A stretch of DNA of 64,000 nt from an uncultured Lysobacteraceae bacterium. Its GTDB lineage: Bacteria; Pseudomonadota; Gammaproteobacteria; Xanthomonadales; Xanthomonadaceae. The notes below the pieces were generated by a model. It was not told the origin of the DNA, ran no database searches, and worked only from the letters and a program-made list of their open reading frames with translations. The stretch is taken from assembly GCA_902825775.1 (NCBI GenBank), contig CADECF010000009.1:1-64000 (forward strand). The letters run 5' to 3'. The position numbers and the translations under genes are program-made. Below are positions 7,446 to 16,125 of the stretch, one piece after another. The first letter of the stretch is position 1. The number at the start of each line of letters is the position of its first letter.

Positions 7446-9725
7446 TCAAACGAGCGAATCGGCCGCCGCGATGATCTCTTCGTCGGACGGAATCACCAGG
7501 AACGCCGCGCCGGCCAGCGGCGTAAACGTATCCGCGCCGACGACGCGCTTGAACGGACGCGCGCCGTAGCCGCCTTCGGCGATCGCGGTGATGATGCCCT
7601 CGCCCACGCCGGCGCTATGCCGGCCCTCGTCGACGACGACGATGCGCTTGGCGTTGCGCGCCTGTTCGACGATGAAGGCTTCGTTCAGCGGCACCAGCCA
7701 GCGCAGATCGACTACCCGCGTCTTCCAGCCGTGTTTTTTCTCGACCGCGCGCGCCGCGCGCAGACTCATCGGCACGCCGTTGCCGAAACTGAAGATCACC
7801 AAGTCGTCGCCGTCGCCATAAACGCGGCCCTCGCCGAGCGTCATGGCCTGGTCCGGCGACGGATATTCGGTAAGCCATTGGCCGTCGCCCGGCTCGTACA
7901 AATCCTTGGCCATATACAGCGCGATCGGCTCCAGGAAGGCGCAGACGCGGCCGTCGACCTTGGCCAGCGCCGCGAGCGTGCGCAGCATCGTCGCGGCATC
8001 GTCGCCGCGGCTCGGACAACCGACCACCAAGCCCGGGATATCGCGCAGCGCGGTGATCGAATTGTCGTTGTGGAAATGGCCGCCGAAGCCGCGTTGGTAG
8101 CCGAGCGATGCGATCCGCATCAGCATCGGATTGCGGTACTGGCCGTTGCTGAAGAACTGCAGGCTGGCCGCCTCGCCGCGGATCTGGTCGCAGGCGTTGT
8201 GGAAATAAGCCAAGTACTGGATTTCGGGCAGCGGCAGCATGCCCATGTTGGCGTAGCCCTGCGCCAAGCCGAGGATGACGGTTTCGTCGAGCAGCGTGTT
8301 GAATACGCGTTTGTTGCCGAACGCTTTGTGCAGGCCTTTGGTCACCGTGTAGACGCCGCCCTTCTGCGCCACGTCCTCGCCGAACAGCAGCGCTTCCGGA
8401 TACTTGCAGAACAAGTCGTGCAAGGCGTTGTTGATCTGGATCGCCAGATGCTTGGGCGCCTGTTTTTCCGGAAGTTTCGCCTCGCTGCCGAACGCGGCGA
8501 CGCGCTTATCGGCGAAATCGGAGCGTACGGCCTCGGACTGCACCTTGTCCGGCGTGTACGGCGCCAACGGCGCCATCACCTCTTCCAGCGAAGTCAGGCG
8601 CGGACGCCGATCCGCATCCTCGGCCGCGGCGAAGCACTTCTTGCGCGTTTCTTCGTAAAGCGCGAGCACTTCGTCCCTGGACATCAACCCCGATTCCAAT
8701 GCGATCGCGGCGCTGCGCAACAGCGGATCGGTCGCTTCGACGGCGCAAAGCTCTTCGATGCTGCGCCATTCGATTTCGAAATCGGTACCGGCATGGCCCA
8801 TGATCCGGGTCGTGCGCAGATGCAGGAAGGTCGGCCGCCGCGTGCGCCGGCAATGCTCGACGGCGCGCTGCACGTCGCCGTAACCAGAGGCCAGATCGAG
8901 GCCGTCCGCGTAGAAATAGTCCAGGTCGCGGCGGTCTCGGAAGTTCTGCGCTACCCAGCCGTTGGGCGTTTTCACCGAGATGCCGATGCCGTTGTCTTCG
9001 CACACGAACAGAACCGGCGCCGGCAATTTCTGGTAAGCGGTCCACGCCGCGGCATTGAACGCGGTCTGCGCGGTGGCGTGATTGGAACTGGCGTCGCCGA
9101 ACGAACAGATCGCGATGCTATCGTCGGGGATCGGCAAGGCATGGCCGATGCGCCTGCCCTGCTCGATCGCGACCGCGGTGCCGAATGCTTTGGGCAGGTG
9201 CGATGCGATGGTCGAAGTTTGCGGCAACACCCACAGCGGCTTGCTGCCCCATACTTTGTGGCGACCGCCGGAAGCCGGGTCGTCCTTGCTGGCCGCGAAC
9301 GACAGCGCCGAATCCATGATCGGGTCGAGCTTTTTTCCATCCGTCCCAGGCAATTTGCGGAAGCGCTCGGCCATGAAGCCGCCGCTGCGGTAATGCAGGA
9401 AGGCCGGATCGGTATGGCGGGTGAGCCGCGCGACCATCGCATTGCCTTCGTGGCCGCTGCTGCCGATGGTGTAGAAGACCTTGTTCTGCACGCGAAGCAC
9501 GCGCGCCATCAGGTCGAGATGACGCGAGATCAGCTGCGATTCGAACAGTTCGCGGAAACCACGCGCGTCGAGCGCGCTGCCGTCCAGGATCGCCTCCTCC
9601 GCCGCAGGCTTGGCGTCGGCACGACCGTCCCAGCCGCGCACGAATTCGCTGAAATTGACGTCGCAGATCTCGGCGCGGTTGACGCCTTTCATGCGGGCGG
9701 GAATCGGGTTGGGCATGGCGGTCAT
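7446..9725 (-). CDS. Branched-chain 2-oxoacid dehydrogenase E1, alpha-beta fusion
   Basis: The 759-aa protein joins an E1-alpha domain (about 1-400) to an E1-beta domain (about 420-759). The alpha part has the thiamine-diphosphate motif (CSFGDASSNHA through CEDNGIGIS) near residues 208-250 and the entry HYRSGGFMAERF. The beta part has LFGEDVAQKGGVYTVTKGL, TLLDETVILGLAQGYA and VVDEGRHSAGVGEGI. Fused E1 of this type usually decarboxylates 2-oxoisovalerate and related acids, feeding branched-chain fatty-acid synthesis common in Xanthomonadaceae. No E2 or E3 gene lies nearby, so partners must be elsewhere. The start may be 9725 or the Met at 9716. Confidence 0.88.
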   Translation of the reverse strand: MTAMPNPIPARMKGVNRAEICDVNFSEFVRGWDGRADAKPAAEEAILDGSALDARGFRELFESQLISRHLDLMARVLRVQNKVFYTIGSSGHEGNAMVARLTRHTDPAFLHYRSGGFMAERFRKLPGTDGKKLDPIMDSALSFAASKDDPASGGRHKVWGSKPLWVLPQTSTIASHLPKAFGTAVAIEQGRRIGHALPIPDDSIAICSFGDASSNHATAQTAFNAAAWTAYQKLPAPVLFVCEDNGIGISVKTPNGWVAQNFRDRRDLDYFYADGLDLASGYGDVQRAVEHCRRTRRPTFLHLRTTRIMGHAGTDFEIEWRSIEELCAVEATDPLLRSAAIALESGLMSRDEVLALYEETRKKCFAAAEDADRRPRLTSLEEVMAPLAPYTPDKVQSEAVRSDFADKRVAAFGSEAKLPEKQAPKHLAIQINNALHDLFCKYPEALLFGEDVAQKGGVYTVTKGLHKAFGNKRVFNTLLDETVILGLAQGYANMGMLPLPEIQYLAYFHNACDQIRGEAASLQFFSNGQYRNPMLMRIASLGYQRGFGGHFHNDNSITALRDIPGLVVGCPSRGDDAATMLRTLAALAKVDGRVCAFLEPIALYMAKDLYEPGDGQWLTEYPSPDQAMTLGEGRVYGDGDDLVIFSFGNGVPMSLRAARAVEKKHGWKTRVVDLRWLVPLNEAFIVEQARNAKRIVVVDEGRHSAGVGEGIITAIAEGGYGARPFKRVVGADTFTPLAGAAFLVIPSDEEIIAAADSLV

Positions 9726-9742
9726 GGCGTATCTTTTTTCCG

Positions 9743-9810
9743 TTCATCCCGAATGGAGTGCGGGATCTGTTGCGGCTGTGAATAGATCCCTCACTGCGTT
9801 CGGGATGACA
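9743..9810. repeat. Palindromic repeat, TCATCCCGAA family
   Basis: Imperfect inverted arms TCATCCCGAATG/TTCGGGATGA and GGGATCT/AGATCCC. Related copies occur at 14534-14612 and 54924-54976. Confidence 0.75.
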
Positions 9811-9829
9811 TGCGAGAGGGGTTTTGTCG

Positions 9830-10468
9830 TCAAACCGCCAACAGCGCGGCGTTCTCGGGGGCGGGGTCCGGCATCGCGGCGAAACGAGGCGTCGCGCGCA
9901 CGCGCGCCAGCCAATCGCCGACCGCCGGATACCGCTTCAGATCGAAGCCGCCGTGATGCGCGACGTCGGTATAGGCGAACAGTGCGATGTCGGCGATGCC
10001 GTACTCGAGTCCGGTGAACCATGCGTTGCCGACGAGATGCTTCTCCATCACGGCCAGCGCCTGATGCCCCCGCTCCATGCAGCGCGTCAGCTCGGCGACG
10101 CGCCGCGGCGAATCGGCCGGCGTCCAGCCGCGAATGAAACGCGCCACGGCGACGTAGGGCTCATGGCTGTACTGCTCGAAGAACATCCAGCTCAGCGCTT
10201 GCGCCTTTTGCCACGCGTCGGCAGGCAGGTAAGGCGTGCCTTCGGCCAGGTAGCACAGGATCGCGTTGGATTCGGCCAGCACGCGGCCGTCTTCGAGCTC
10301 GAGGATCGGCACGCGGCCGTTGGCGTTCTTGGCGAGGTATTGCGGCGTGCGCGATTCGCCTTTGGAGCTGTCGATCTCCACCCAGCGGTATTCGCGGCCG
10401 AGCTGTTCCAGCAACAGGCGCAGCTTGTGGCAATTGCCGGAAACCGAGTAGCCGTAGACGGTGATCAT
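9830..10468 (-). CDS. Glutathione S-transferase family protein
   Basis: The 212-aa protein has a thioredoxin-like N-terminal domain (ITVYGYSVSGNCHKLRL; Ser/Cys in the glutathione site), the cis-Pro segment GRVPILELEDG near residue 51 and the ESNAILCYLAEG motif at 65-76. The all-helical C-terminal domain ends with the N-cap segment EYGIADIALFAYT. It probably conjugates or reduces small electrophiles with glutathione in the cytosol. The start ATG overlaps the stop of the GNAT gene upstream (ATGA), making a two-gene operon. Confidence 0.92.
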   Translation of the reverse strand: MITVYGYSVSGNCHKLRLLLEQLGREYRWVEIDSSKGESRTPQYLAKNANGRVPILELEDGRVLAESNAILCYLAEGTPYLPADAWQKAQALSWMFFEQYSHEPYVAVARFIRGWTPADSPRRVAELTRCMERGHQALAVMEKHLVGNAWFTGLEYGIADIALFAYTDVAHHGGFDLKRYPAVGDWLARVRATPRFAAMPDPAPENAALLAV

Positions 10469-11025
10469 GCGCTGGCCCTTTCCGCTGCGCGGCGCGCGAG
10501 CCATTGCTCGCGGGACTGGCCCCAAACGTCGATCGGATGGTCTTCGCTGGGCGGCGGCAATTTGCCGGGCCCCTTGTTCCTCGATCCCAGGCGCTCGGCG
10601 ACGCGTTGCGAAGCCACGTTGTCCGGATCGATGCAATGGATCACTTCGCTCCAGCCCAGGTTTTCGAAGGCCCAATCCATCGCCACAACGGCTGCCTCGG
10701 TCGCGTAGCCTTTGCCGTGCGCGTCGGGATGGAACACCCAGCCGACCTCGTTGCCCGGCCAACCTTCAGGACGCCAAGGGCCGAGCTGTCCCAACCATAA
10801 GCCGCTGCTCTTTTCGACGACCGAGAACATCGCGAAACCCTGCACCAGCCAGGCGCCTGGCATCTGCAGGAATTTGCGCCAGGCCGAAGCGCGCGGCAGC
10901 GGGCCGCCGAGGAACTTCATCGCACCTTCGTCGGCATGCACTTCGGCGTAGCGGTCGAAGTCTTCGATCCGCGGCAGGCGCAGGATCAGGCGGTCGGTTT
11001 CGATGCGGATGTCTGTCGCGGTCAC
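10465..11025 (-). CDS. GNAT-family N-acetyltransferase (RimJ/RimL-like)
   Basis: The 186-aa protein begins TDRLILRLPRIEDFDRYAE, the usual opening of RimJ/RimL-like GNATs. The acetyl-CoA pyrophosphate loop is HPDAHGKGYATEA near residue 98, followed by CIDPDNVASQRVAERLG. The start is GTG with a GGAG ribosome site 5 bases before it. It is translationally coupled to the GST gene. The acceptor could be a protein N-terminus or a small amine; sequence alone does not decide. Confidence 0.9.
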   Translation of the reverse strand: MTATDIRIETDRLILRLPRIEDFDRYAEVHADEGAMKFLGGPLPRASAWRKFLQMPGAWLVQGFAMFSVVEKSSGLWLGQLGPWRPEGWPGNEVGWVFHPDAHGKGYATEAAVVAMDWAFENLGWSEVIHCIDPDNVASQRVAERLGSRNKGPGKLPPPSEDHPIDVWGQSREQWLARRAAERASA

Positions 11026-11040
11026 GGCGGCTCCGGGTTT

Positions 11041-11174
11041 TGTGGGAGCGGCTTCAGCCGCGAGCTTCTTTCAACATAGAGATCGATATCAAAAGCTCGC
11101 GGCTGAAGCCGCTCCCACGAATATCTGAAGAGCAAAGTCGCTGGATTCCCGCCTTCGCGGGAATGACGGCTGAA
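11041..11174. repeat. REP-like inverted pair plus GGATTCCCGCC repeat
   Basis: TGTGGGAGCGGCTTCAGCCG (11041) is mirrored by CGGCTGAAGCCGCTCCCACG (ending 11119) with a 30-base spacer, the typical REPIN layout. It is followed by a second repeat family, CTGGATTCCCGCCTTCGCGG through GAATGACGGC (11140-11170). Both lie between the GNAT gene start and the gcdH stop. Confidence 0.88.
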
Positions 11175-11181
11175 AACAAAA

Positions 11182-12345
11182 TCAGAACGCGTTGATGCCG
11201 GTCAACTCGCGACCCACCACCAATTGATGCACCGTCTCGGTGCCTTCGTACGTGATCACCGACTCCAGATTCAAGCCGTGGCGGATCGGGCAATGTTCGG
11301 TGGTGATGCCGGCGCCGCCGAGCAGGTCGCGCGCTTCGCGGGCGATGTCGATGGCCATGCGGCAGTTGTTCCACTTGGCCAGGCTGACCTGGGTGGGCTG
11401 CATCTTGCCGGCGTCCTTGAGACGGCCGAGCTGCAATGACAGCAATTGCGCGGAGGTGATGCGGCGCGCCCAATCGGCCATCTTCAGCTGCGCGCTCTGC
11501 GTGGCGGCCACCGGGCGGTCGAACAGGATGCGTTCCTTGGAATAGTTCAAGGCTTCGTCCAGGCACGCGATCGCGGCGCCGATCGGGCCCCAGGTGATGC
11601 CATAACGCGCCTGGGTCAGGCAGCCAAGCGGGCCCTTCAGGCCTTTGACGTTGGGCAAGCGGTTGGCTTCCGGCACGCGCACGTTGTCGAAGAACAGCGC
11701 GCTGGTGACCGAGGCGCGCAAGCTCATCTTGTGCTTGATCTCCTGCGCGGTGAAGCCGGCGAAGTCCTTCTCGACCACGAAACCCTGGATGCCTTCTTCG
11801 GTCTGCGCCCAGACGATGGCGATATCGGCGACGTTGCCGTTGGTGATCCACATCTTGGAACCGTTGAGGATCCAGTCGGCGCCGTCCTTCTTAGCGTTGG
11901 TCTTCATGTTGGCCGGGTCGGAGCCGCCCTGCGGCTCGGTCAGGCCGAAGCAGCCGATCACCTTGCCGGCGGCCATGTCAGGCAGCCAGCGCTTGCGCTG
12001 CTCTTCGGTGCCGTAGGCGTAGATCGGATACATGCACAGCGAGGACTGCACGCTGGCGAAGCTGCGGATGCCGCTGTCGCCGCGTTCCAGTTCCTGGCAG
12101 ATCAGGCCGTAGCTGACGGCATTGAGGCCCGCACAACCGTATTCCTCGGGCAGCGTGGCGCCCAATAGGCCGAGTTCGGCCATTTCGGGGATCAATTCTT
12201 TCGGGAAGCGGGCCTGATCGAAGCAGTCGCCGATGATCGGCAGCACGCGCTCGTCGGTGAAACGGGCCACGGTCTCCTGTACAGCGCGCTCCTCCTCGCT
12301 GAGCAGGGAACGGACGTCGTAGAGGTCGTAAGGATGCAGGGCCAT
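11182..12345 (-). CDS. gcdH: Glutaryl-CoA dehydrogenase
   Basis: This 387-aa acyl-CoA dehydrogenase oxidises and decarboxylates glutaryl-CoA to crotonyl-CoA in lysine/tryptophan breakdown. Arg94 in IRSFASVQSSL and the catalytic base Glu367 in TYEGTETVHQL line up with the glutaryl-CoA-specific Arg94 and Glu370 of the human enzyme. GCFGLTEPQGGSDP and MWITNGNVADI form the FAD site, and RDLLGGAGIT is also family-specific. The ATG at 12345 fits the family length; the frame is open further upstream through a repeat. No other glutarate-pathway gene or ETF gene is adjacent. Confidence 0.94.
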   Translation of the reverse strand: MALHPYDLYDVRSLLSEEERAVQETVARFTDERVLPIIGDCFDQARFPKELIPEMAELGLLGATLPEEYGCAGLNAVSYGLICQELERGDSGIRSFASVQSSLCMYPIYAYGTEEQRKRWLPDMAAGKVIGCFGLTEPQGGSDPANMKTNAKKDGADWILNGSKMWITNGNVADIAIVWAQTEEGIQGFVVEKDFAGFTAQEIKHKMSLRASVTSALFFDNVRVPEANRLPNVKGLKGPLGCLTQARYGITWGPIGAAIACLDEALNYSKERILFDRPVAATQSAQLKMADWARRITSAQLLSLQLGRLKDAGKMQPTQVSLAKWNNCRMAIDIAREARDLLGGAGITTEHCPIRHGLNLESVITYEGTETVHQLVVGRELTGINAF

Positions 12346-12424
12346 GGCGGGTTTCGACGAGCGGAAACCGGCATTGTATCGGGCCGTGCTGCAGCGCGGC
12401 ACCCATGGGCTTTGCGGCAGGGCT

Positions 12425-12488
12425 GTAGCCCGGGCGGAGTGGAGCGAAGCGACACCCGGGGACACGTTGCAGCGGGCTCCCGGGCTAC
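12425..12488. repeat. TAGCCCGGG-family palindromic repeat
   Basis: Arms TAGCCCGGGCGGAG and CTCCCGGGCTA enclose a degenerate centre. It is a shorter member of the family seen at 1239, 14624 and 48162. Confidence 0.8.
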
Positions 12489-12492
12489 AGCC

Positions 12493-12527
12493 CCCACAAA
12501 AGAACGGGCCCGGCAATACCGGGCCCG
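12493..12527 (-). terminator. Terminator of the glycine-zipper protein gene
   Basis: CGGGCCCGG pairs with CCGGGCCCG around CAATA; on the minus strand it is followed by TTCTTTT. It lies about 20 bases beyond the stop codon of the gene at 12550. Confidence 0.8.
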
Positions 12528-12549
12528 TGGAAACGCTTACTTGCGCGAC

Positions 12550-13365
12550 TTACTGCTGCGGCGCATCGTCGCTACCGCTCGCCGAAGCCACCTGGGTCAC
12601 GACCTGGCCGTCGATCACCGGCAAGCGGTCGCCCGGCTTCTGGTCCATGCGCACGGTGCGCTCCTGGCCTTGGTAGCGGTAGGTCACGTCGTAACCGGTG
12701 GTCACGTCCTCGTCGCCCAGCAGGATGCGCTCGCCCGGCTTGCTGCCGGTGCGCATGGTGCCGGTGGTGCCGTCCGGGTTGCGGTAGGTCACGTTGTAGG
12801 CGACGGTCTTGGACGACGTCGAGCTGCCGGACACGGTATGGCACTGGCGCTGGGTGCGGTTGACCACCTGGCCGCCGACGTGGCGACGGTCGATCTCGCG
12901 ACCGGCGAAGCCGCCGCCGACCGCGCCGGCCACCGTGGCCAGCTTGCGACCGTTGCCGCCGCCGATCTGGTTGCCGACCAGGCCGCCGATCACCGCACCG
13001 GCCACCGTGCCGCCGACGTTGCCGTCGCGCTCGGGCAGGCGTTCCTGGACCACGACGTCGTTGCAGACTTCGCGCGGGTTGGAGGTGGTGACGGTTTCGC
13101 GCACCGGTTCGGTGCCGATCACGGTCGCGTAGAGCTTTTCCTTCTCGGTGATCGGACGAGCGTCGATGACCTGGGCGTATTCGACGCGCCCGCCGGCCGG
13201 GATGCCGTTGTCGAGCGCAGCATCGTTGAGCGGCCCGGGTTGCAGCTGGGACTCGCCGGCCACCGAATAATCGGGCTGCTTGTCGCGATTGTTCTGGAAC
13301 GCCGCTACCGCTACGCCGCCGACCAGCAGCGAGGCCAGTGCGATTGCCAAAGTATTGTTCTTCAT
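12550..13365 (-). CDS. Glycine-zipper 2TM domain envelope protein
   Basis: The 271-aa protein has a hydrophobic N-terminus (residues 4-22) that may be a signal anchor. A glycine-zipper block, VGGTVAGAVIGGLVGNQIGG followed by a second GAVGGGFAGREID, spans about residues 117-155; this is the Rick_17kDa/YMGG-like fold of SlyB-type proteins. Two repeated C-terminal segments start NVTYRNPDG and DVTYRYQGQ, suggesting duplicated beta units (about 190-255). It is probably periplasmic or envelope-associated. The ATG at 13365 follows a GAGAAAG ribosome site. Exact function is unknown. Confidence 0.82.
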   Translation of the reverse strand: MKNNTLAIALASLLVGGVAVAAFQNNRDKQPDYSVAGESQLQPGPLNDAALDNGIPAGGRVEYAQVIDARPITEKEKLYATVIGTEPVRETVTTSNPREVCNDVVVQERLPERDGNVGGTVAGAVIGGLVGNQIGGGNGRKLATVAGAVGGGFAGREIDRRHVGGQVVNRTQRQCHTVSGSSTSSKTVAYNVTYRNPDGTTGTMRTGSKPGERILLGDEDVTTGYDVTYRYQGQERTVRMDQKPGDRLPVIDGQVVTQVASASGSDDAPQQ

Positions 13366-13541
13366 TATTGCTTTCTCCCGAGGCGGTAGCCCGTGTTGTC
13401 CATGGCGGTGATTGCAGCATGCCGTGGCTGAACCGAAAGGTGAAAATTTCGTGGCAAGCTGTCGCGCAGATGAACTAAATCGCCTGCCGCAAGCCGGAAG
13501 GGCGTGGTAGCGTGATCGCAGTCCCAATCGAGGAGTCGGCG

Positions 13542-13769
13542 ATGGCCAACCCCCTGCTCGCGCCGGTGCTGCGCTGGTTCGGCCGTTTGCGCTTTCCTTA
13601 CCTATTCCTGGCGGCCGCAGGCCTGTTCGTCGTCGACGCGCTGGTGCCGGATCTGATCCCGTTCATCGATGAAATCCTGCTCGGCCTGGGCACGCTGCTG
13701 CTGGCCAACTTCAAGAACCGCAAGCTGAGCCCATCGGCCCCGATCGAAGGCGACTCCGGGCGTCGGTAG
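13542..13769 (+). CDS. DUF6116-like small membrane protein
   Basis: The 75-aa protein has a likely membrane hairpin: YLFLAAAGLFVVDALVPDLI (about residues 16-35) and DEILLGLGTLLLANF (about 39-53), then a basic NRKLS tail. AGGAG at 13531-13535 sets the ATG at 13542 in preference to the upstream in-frame ATG at 13512. It ends one base before the GTG start of the TatD gene, so the two are probably coupled. Function is unknown; it resembles DUF6116 proteins of Xanthomonadaceae. Confidence 0.75.
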   Translation: MANPLLAPVLRWFGRLRFPYLFLAAAGLFVVDALVPDLIPFIDEILLGLGTLLLANFKNRKLSPSAPIEGDSGRR

Positions 13770-13770
13770 C

Positions 13771-14532
13771 GTGCTGATCGACAGCCATTGCCATCTGGAT
13801 GCGCCGGAGTTCGATGCCGATCGCGCCCAAGTCGTGGCGCGCGCCGCCGCAGCGGGCGTGTCGCGGCAAATCGTACCGGCGATCGCCGCGGCCAGCTGGC
13901 CCAAATTGCGGGAAGTCTGCGCGATGGCACCGGGCCTGTATCCGGCTTACGGGCTGCATCCGATGTATCTAGCCGAGCATGCGCCGGCGCATCTGGCCGA
14001 ATTGCGCGGCTGGATCGAACGCGAAAAGCCGGTAGCCGTGGGCGAATGCGGACTCGATTATTTCGTCGAAGGACTGGACGCCGAGCAGCAGCAGGCCTAT
14101 TTCGAAGGCCAACTGGCGCTGGCGCGCGAATTCGAATTGCCTGTGATCGTGCATGCGCGGCGTGCGGTCGACGCCGTCATCGCTGCCGTCAAGCGCATCG
14201 GCAAGCTACGCGGCGTGGTGCATAGTTTTTCCGGCAGCCCCGAGCAGGCGCGGCAGCTTTGGCAATTGGATTTCATGATCGGGCTGGGCGGGCCGGTGAC
14301 CTACGAACGCGCGAACCGTCTGCGCGGGCTCGTCGCGCATATGCCGCTGGAGTATCTGTTGTTGGAAACCGACGCGCCGGATCAGCCGGACTCGGCTATT
14401 CGGGGTCAGCGCAACGAACCGGCGCGATTGCAAACGATTCGAGATGCCATTGCTGCGCTCCGTGGCGTCGACGCTGGGGAAATCGCCACTGAGACGAGCC
14501 GAAATGCGATGCGGCTGTTTTCGATTTATTAG
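13771..14532 (+). CDS. TatD-family metal-dependent hydrolase
   Basis: The 253-aa protein has the full TatD metal set: SHCHLD at residues 5-10, GECGLDYF with the bridging Glu near 92, IVHAR near 127, HSFSG near 150 and ETDAPDQP near 203. TatD enzymes are Mg-dependent 3'-5' exonucleases or DNases in DNA repair and quality control; the exact substrate here is inferred. The start is GTG at 13771, immediately after the DUF6116-like gene. Its stop is followed within 15 bases by a repeat cluster. Confidence 0.93.
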   Translation: MLIDSHCHLDAPEFDADRAQVVARAAAAGVSRQIVPAIAAASWPKLREVCAMAPGLYPAYGLHPMYLAEHAPAHLAELRGWIEREKPVAVGECGLDYFVEGLDAEQQQAYFEGQLALAREFELPVIVHARRAVDAVIAAVKRIGKLRGVVHSFSGSPEQARQLWQLDFMIGLGGPVTYERANRLRGLVAHMPLEYLLLETDAPDQPDSAIRGQRNEPARLQTIRDAIAALRGVDAGEIATETSRNAMRLFSIY

Positions 14533-14533
14533 C

Positions 14534-14711
14534 TGTCATCCCGAACGAAGCGAGGGATCTGCTGGACGAGTCGCGCCATGAAGCAGATCCCTCGCTTCGC
14601 TCGGGATGACAGTTGAAAGTCCGTAGCCCGGGTGGAGCGCAGCGATACCTGGGATTCGATCTCGCATGCGAGCGAAAAGCCCCGGGTATCGCTGCGCTCC
14701 ACCCGGGCTAC
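14534..14711. repeat. Two adjacent palindromic repeats
   Basis: The first (14534-14612) has arms GTCATCCCGAACGAAGCGAG and CTCGCTTCGCTCGGGATGAC. The second (14624-14711) has arms TAGCCCGGGTGGAGCGCAGC and GCTGCGCTCCACCCGGGCTA. They fill the convergent gap between tatD and tcdA and may act as transcript 3' hairpins for both. Confidence 0.88.
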
Positions 14712-14719
14712 GAGAACGG

Positions 14720-15514
14720 CTACGCGGCTTTGGGTTTTAGGAGGATTTCTAGCGCCTTGCCCACCGCCGCGAACGCGAACGCGCCGGTGATGTGGGTCGC
14801 CGCACCCAACCCCGCACCGCAATCCAGTTTCAATGCGGCATCGGCGCCCATTTTGGGCCGCAGGCCGGAGACGCTGCCGTCGGCCTGCGGATACTTCACG
14901 TTCTCCAGCGAATAGATCGCCGGCACGCCGAAATAGCGCTGCGGACTTTTCGGGAAATTGAACTCGCTGCGCAGCTTCTTGCGGATCAGCGCCAGCATCG
15001 CATCGTGCTCGGTGCGCGACAGGTCGCGCACGCGCACCAGCGTCGGGTCGGTACGCCCGCCCGCCGAACCGCAGGCGATCACCGGCTGCTTGCGGCGCCG
15101 GCACCACGCGATCATCTCGACTTTCGCGCGGAAGCTGTCGCAGGCGTCCAGCACCAAGTCGAAGCCCGCGCCCAGCAGCGGCTCCAGCGTGGCGGGCGTG
15201 ACGAAAGCCTGTACGGCATCCACGCCGATCTCCGGGTTGATGGCGCGGCATCGTTCGGCCAGCGCCTCGGCCTTGTTGCGGCCGTACTGACCTGCCAGCG
15301 CCGGCAATTGCCGGTTGGTGTTGGACAGACACAGATCGTCGGCGTCGATCAGGGTCAGATGGCCCAGGCCCGACCGCGCCAGCGCCTCCACCGCCCACGA
15401 ACCCACACCGCCTATCCCCACCACCGCCACGCGGCATTGCGCTAGCCGCGCGACCGTGCCGCGACCGTACAAGCGGTCGATGCCGGCGAAACGCTGTTTC
15501 CATTCTTCTTTCAT
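14720..15514 (-). CDS. tcdA: tRNA threonylcarbamoyladenosine dehydratase
   Basis: The 264-aa protein is an E1-like (MoeB/ThiF fold) ATPase that cyclises the t6A modification of ANN-decoding tRNAs. RFAGIDRLYG at residues 8-17 and the ATP-binding GIGGVGSWAVEALARSG at 33-49 are characteristic. DADDLCLSNTNRQ, CDSFRAKV and FGVPAIYSLE follow in family order. Length matches CsdL/TcdA of E. coli (268 aa). It faces tatD across a repeat-filled gap and is divergent from the cytochrome gene, with about 60 bases between starts. Confidence 0.95.
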   Translation of the reverse strand: MKEEWKQRFAGIDRLYGRGTVARLAQCRVAVVGIGGVGSWAVEALARSGLGHLTLIDADDLCLSNTNRQLPALAGQYGRNKAEALAERCRAINPEIGVDAVQAFVTPATLEPLLGAGFDLVLDACDSFRAKVEMIAWCRRRKQPVIACGSAGGRTDPTLVRVRDLSRTEHDAMLALIRKKLRSEFNFPKSPQRYFGVPAIYSLENVKYPQADGSVSGLRPKMGADAALKLDCGAGLGAATHITGAFAFAAVGKALEILLKPKAA

Positions 15515-15577
15515 GGGCCAAGTTTACCGTCGTGCGCCTCGTGTTATGTTCCGCCGCAGATTCCAACGGAGCCCGCC

Positions 15578-16015
15578 ATGTCGACCACGCCAGCGCCGAA
15601 ATCCTCCAACGCCACCCGCTACCTGTTCCTGTTCCTGATCGGATTGGTGGCCGGCATCGTCGCCACGGTCATGGCCGTACGAGCCATCGACGCGCGCAAG
15701 GATCACTTCCACGGCGCGGTGATGCATGTCCAGCAATGGCATCTGGGTCAACTCAAATCGAACGTGGAACAGAACCGCTGCGGCGCGACCGATACCCTGC
15801 CCCATCTGCAGGCGCTGCGCACGATGGCCAACGACATCGAGCCTGCGTTCCCCGACCTGCGCGAAGACCAGCGCTTCATGCAGCACACCAGCCAGATGCG
15901 CGCCGCGCTGGATGGCGCGCTCGCTACGCCGCCGTTGAATTGCCAGGGCGTCGGCACGACGGTCGGCAAGATCGGCGAGGCCTGCAAGGCCTGCCATCAG
16001 GATTTCCGCAACTGA
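15578..16015 (+). CDS. Membrane-anchored cytochrome c (c'-like)
   Basis: The 145-aa protein has one membrane anchor (YLFLFLIGLVAGIVATVMAV, residues 15-34), then a helical domain. The haem-attachment motif CKACH is at residues 136-140, near the C-terminus, as in class II (c'-type) cytochromes. A Cys pair at about 68 and 121 might form a disulfide. It is probably periplasmic, anchored to the inner membrane. Partner and role are unknown. The C-terminal CxxCH followed by QDFR is the typical c' ending, although overall similarity cannot be judged here. Confidence 0.8.
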   Translation: MSTTPAPKSSNATRYLFLFLIGLVAGIVATVMAVRAIDARKDHFHGAVMHVQQWHLGQLKSNVEQNRCGATDTLPHLQALRTMANDIEPAFPDLREDQRFMQHTSQMRAALDGALATPPLNCQGVGTTVGKIGEACKACHQDFRN

Positions 16016-16125
16016 ATTGCCGATAACGGAGCGCCAGCGGTTGACGGTCCGTTCATCGTGGGAGTTCTAAGTTCCGTGTCGCCGAGCGGGGAAAAGTCCC
16101 GCCGCGACCCCAACAGGAGAGCCGC

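Noticed and set aside
13512-13541. Upstream ATG start for the DUF6116-like protein
   Set aside because: AGGAG is correctly placed only for the ATG at 13542, and the hydrophobic conserved part begins there.
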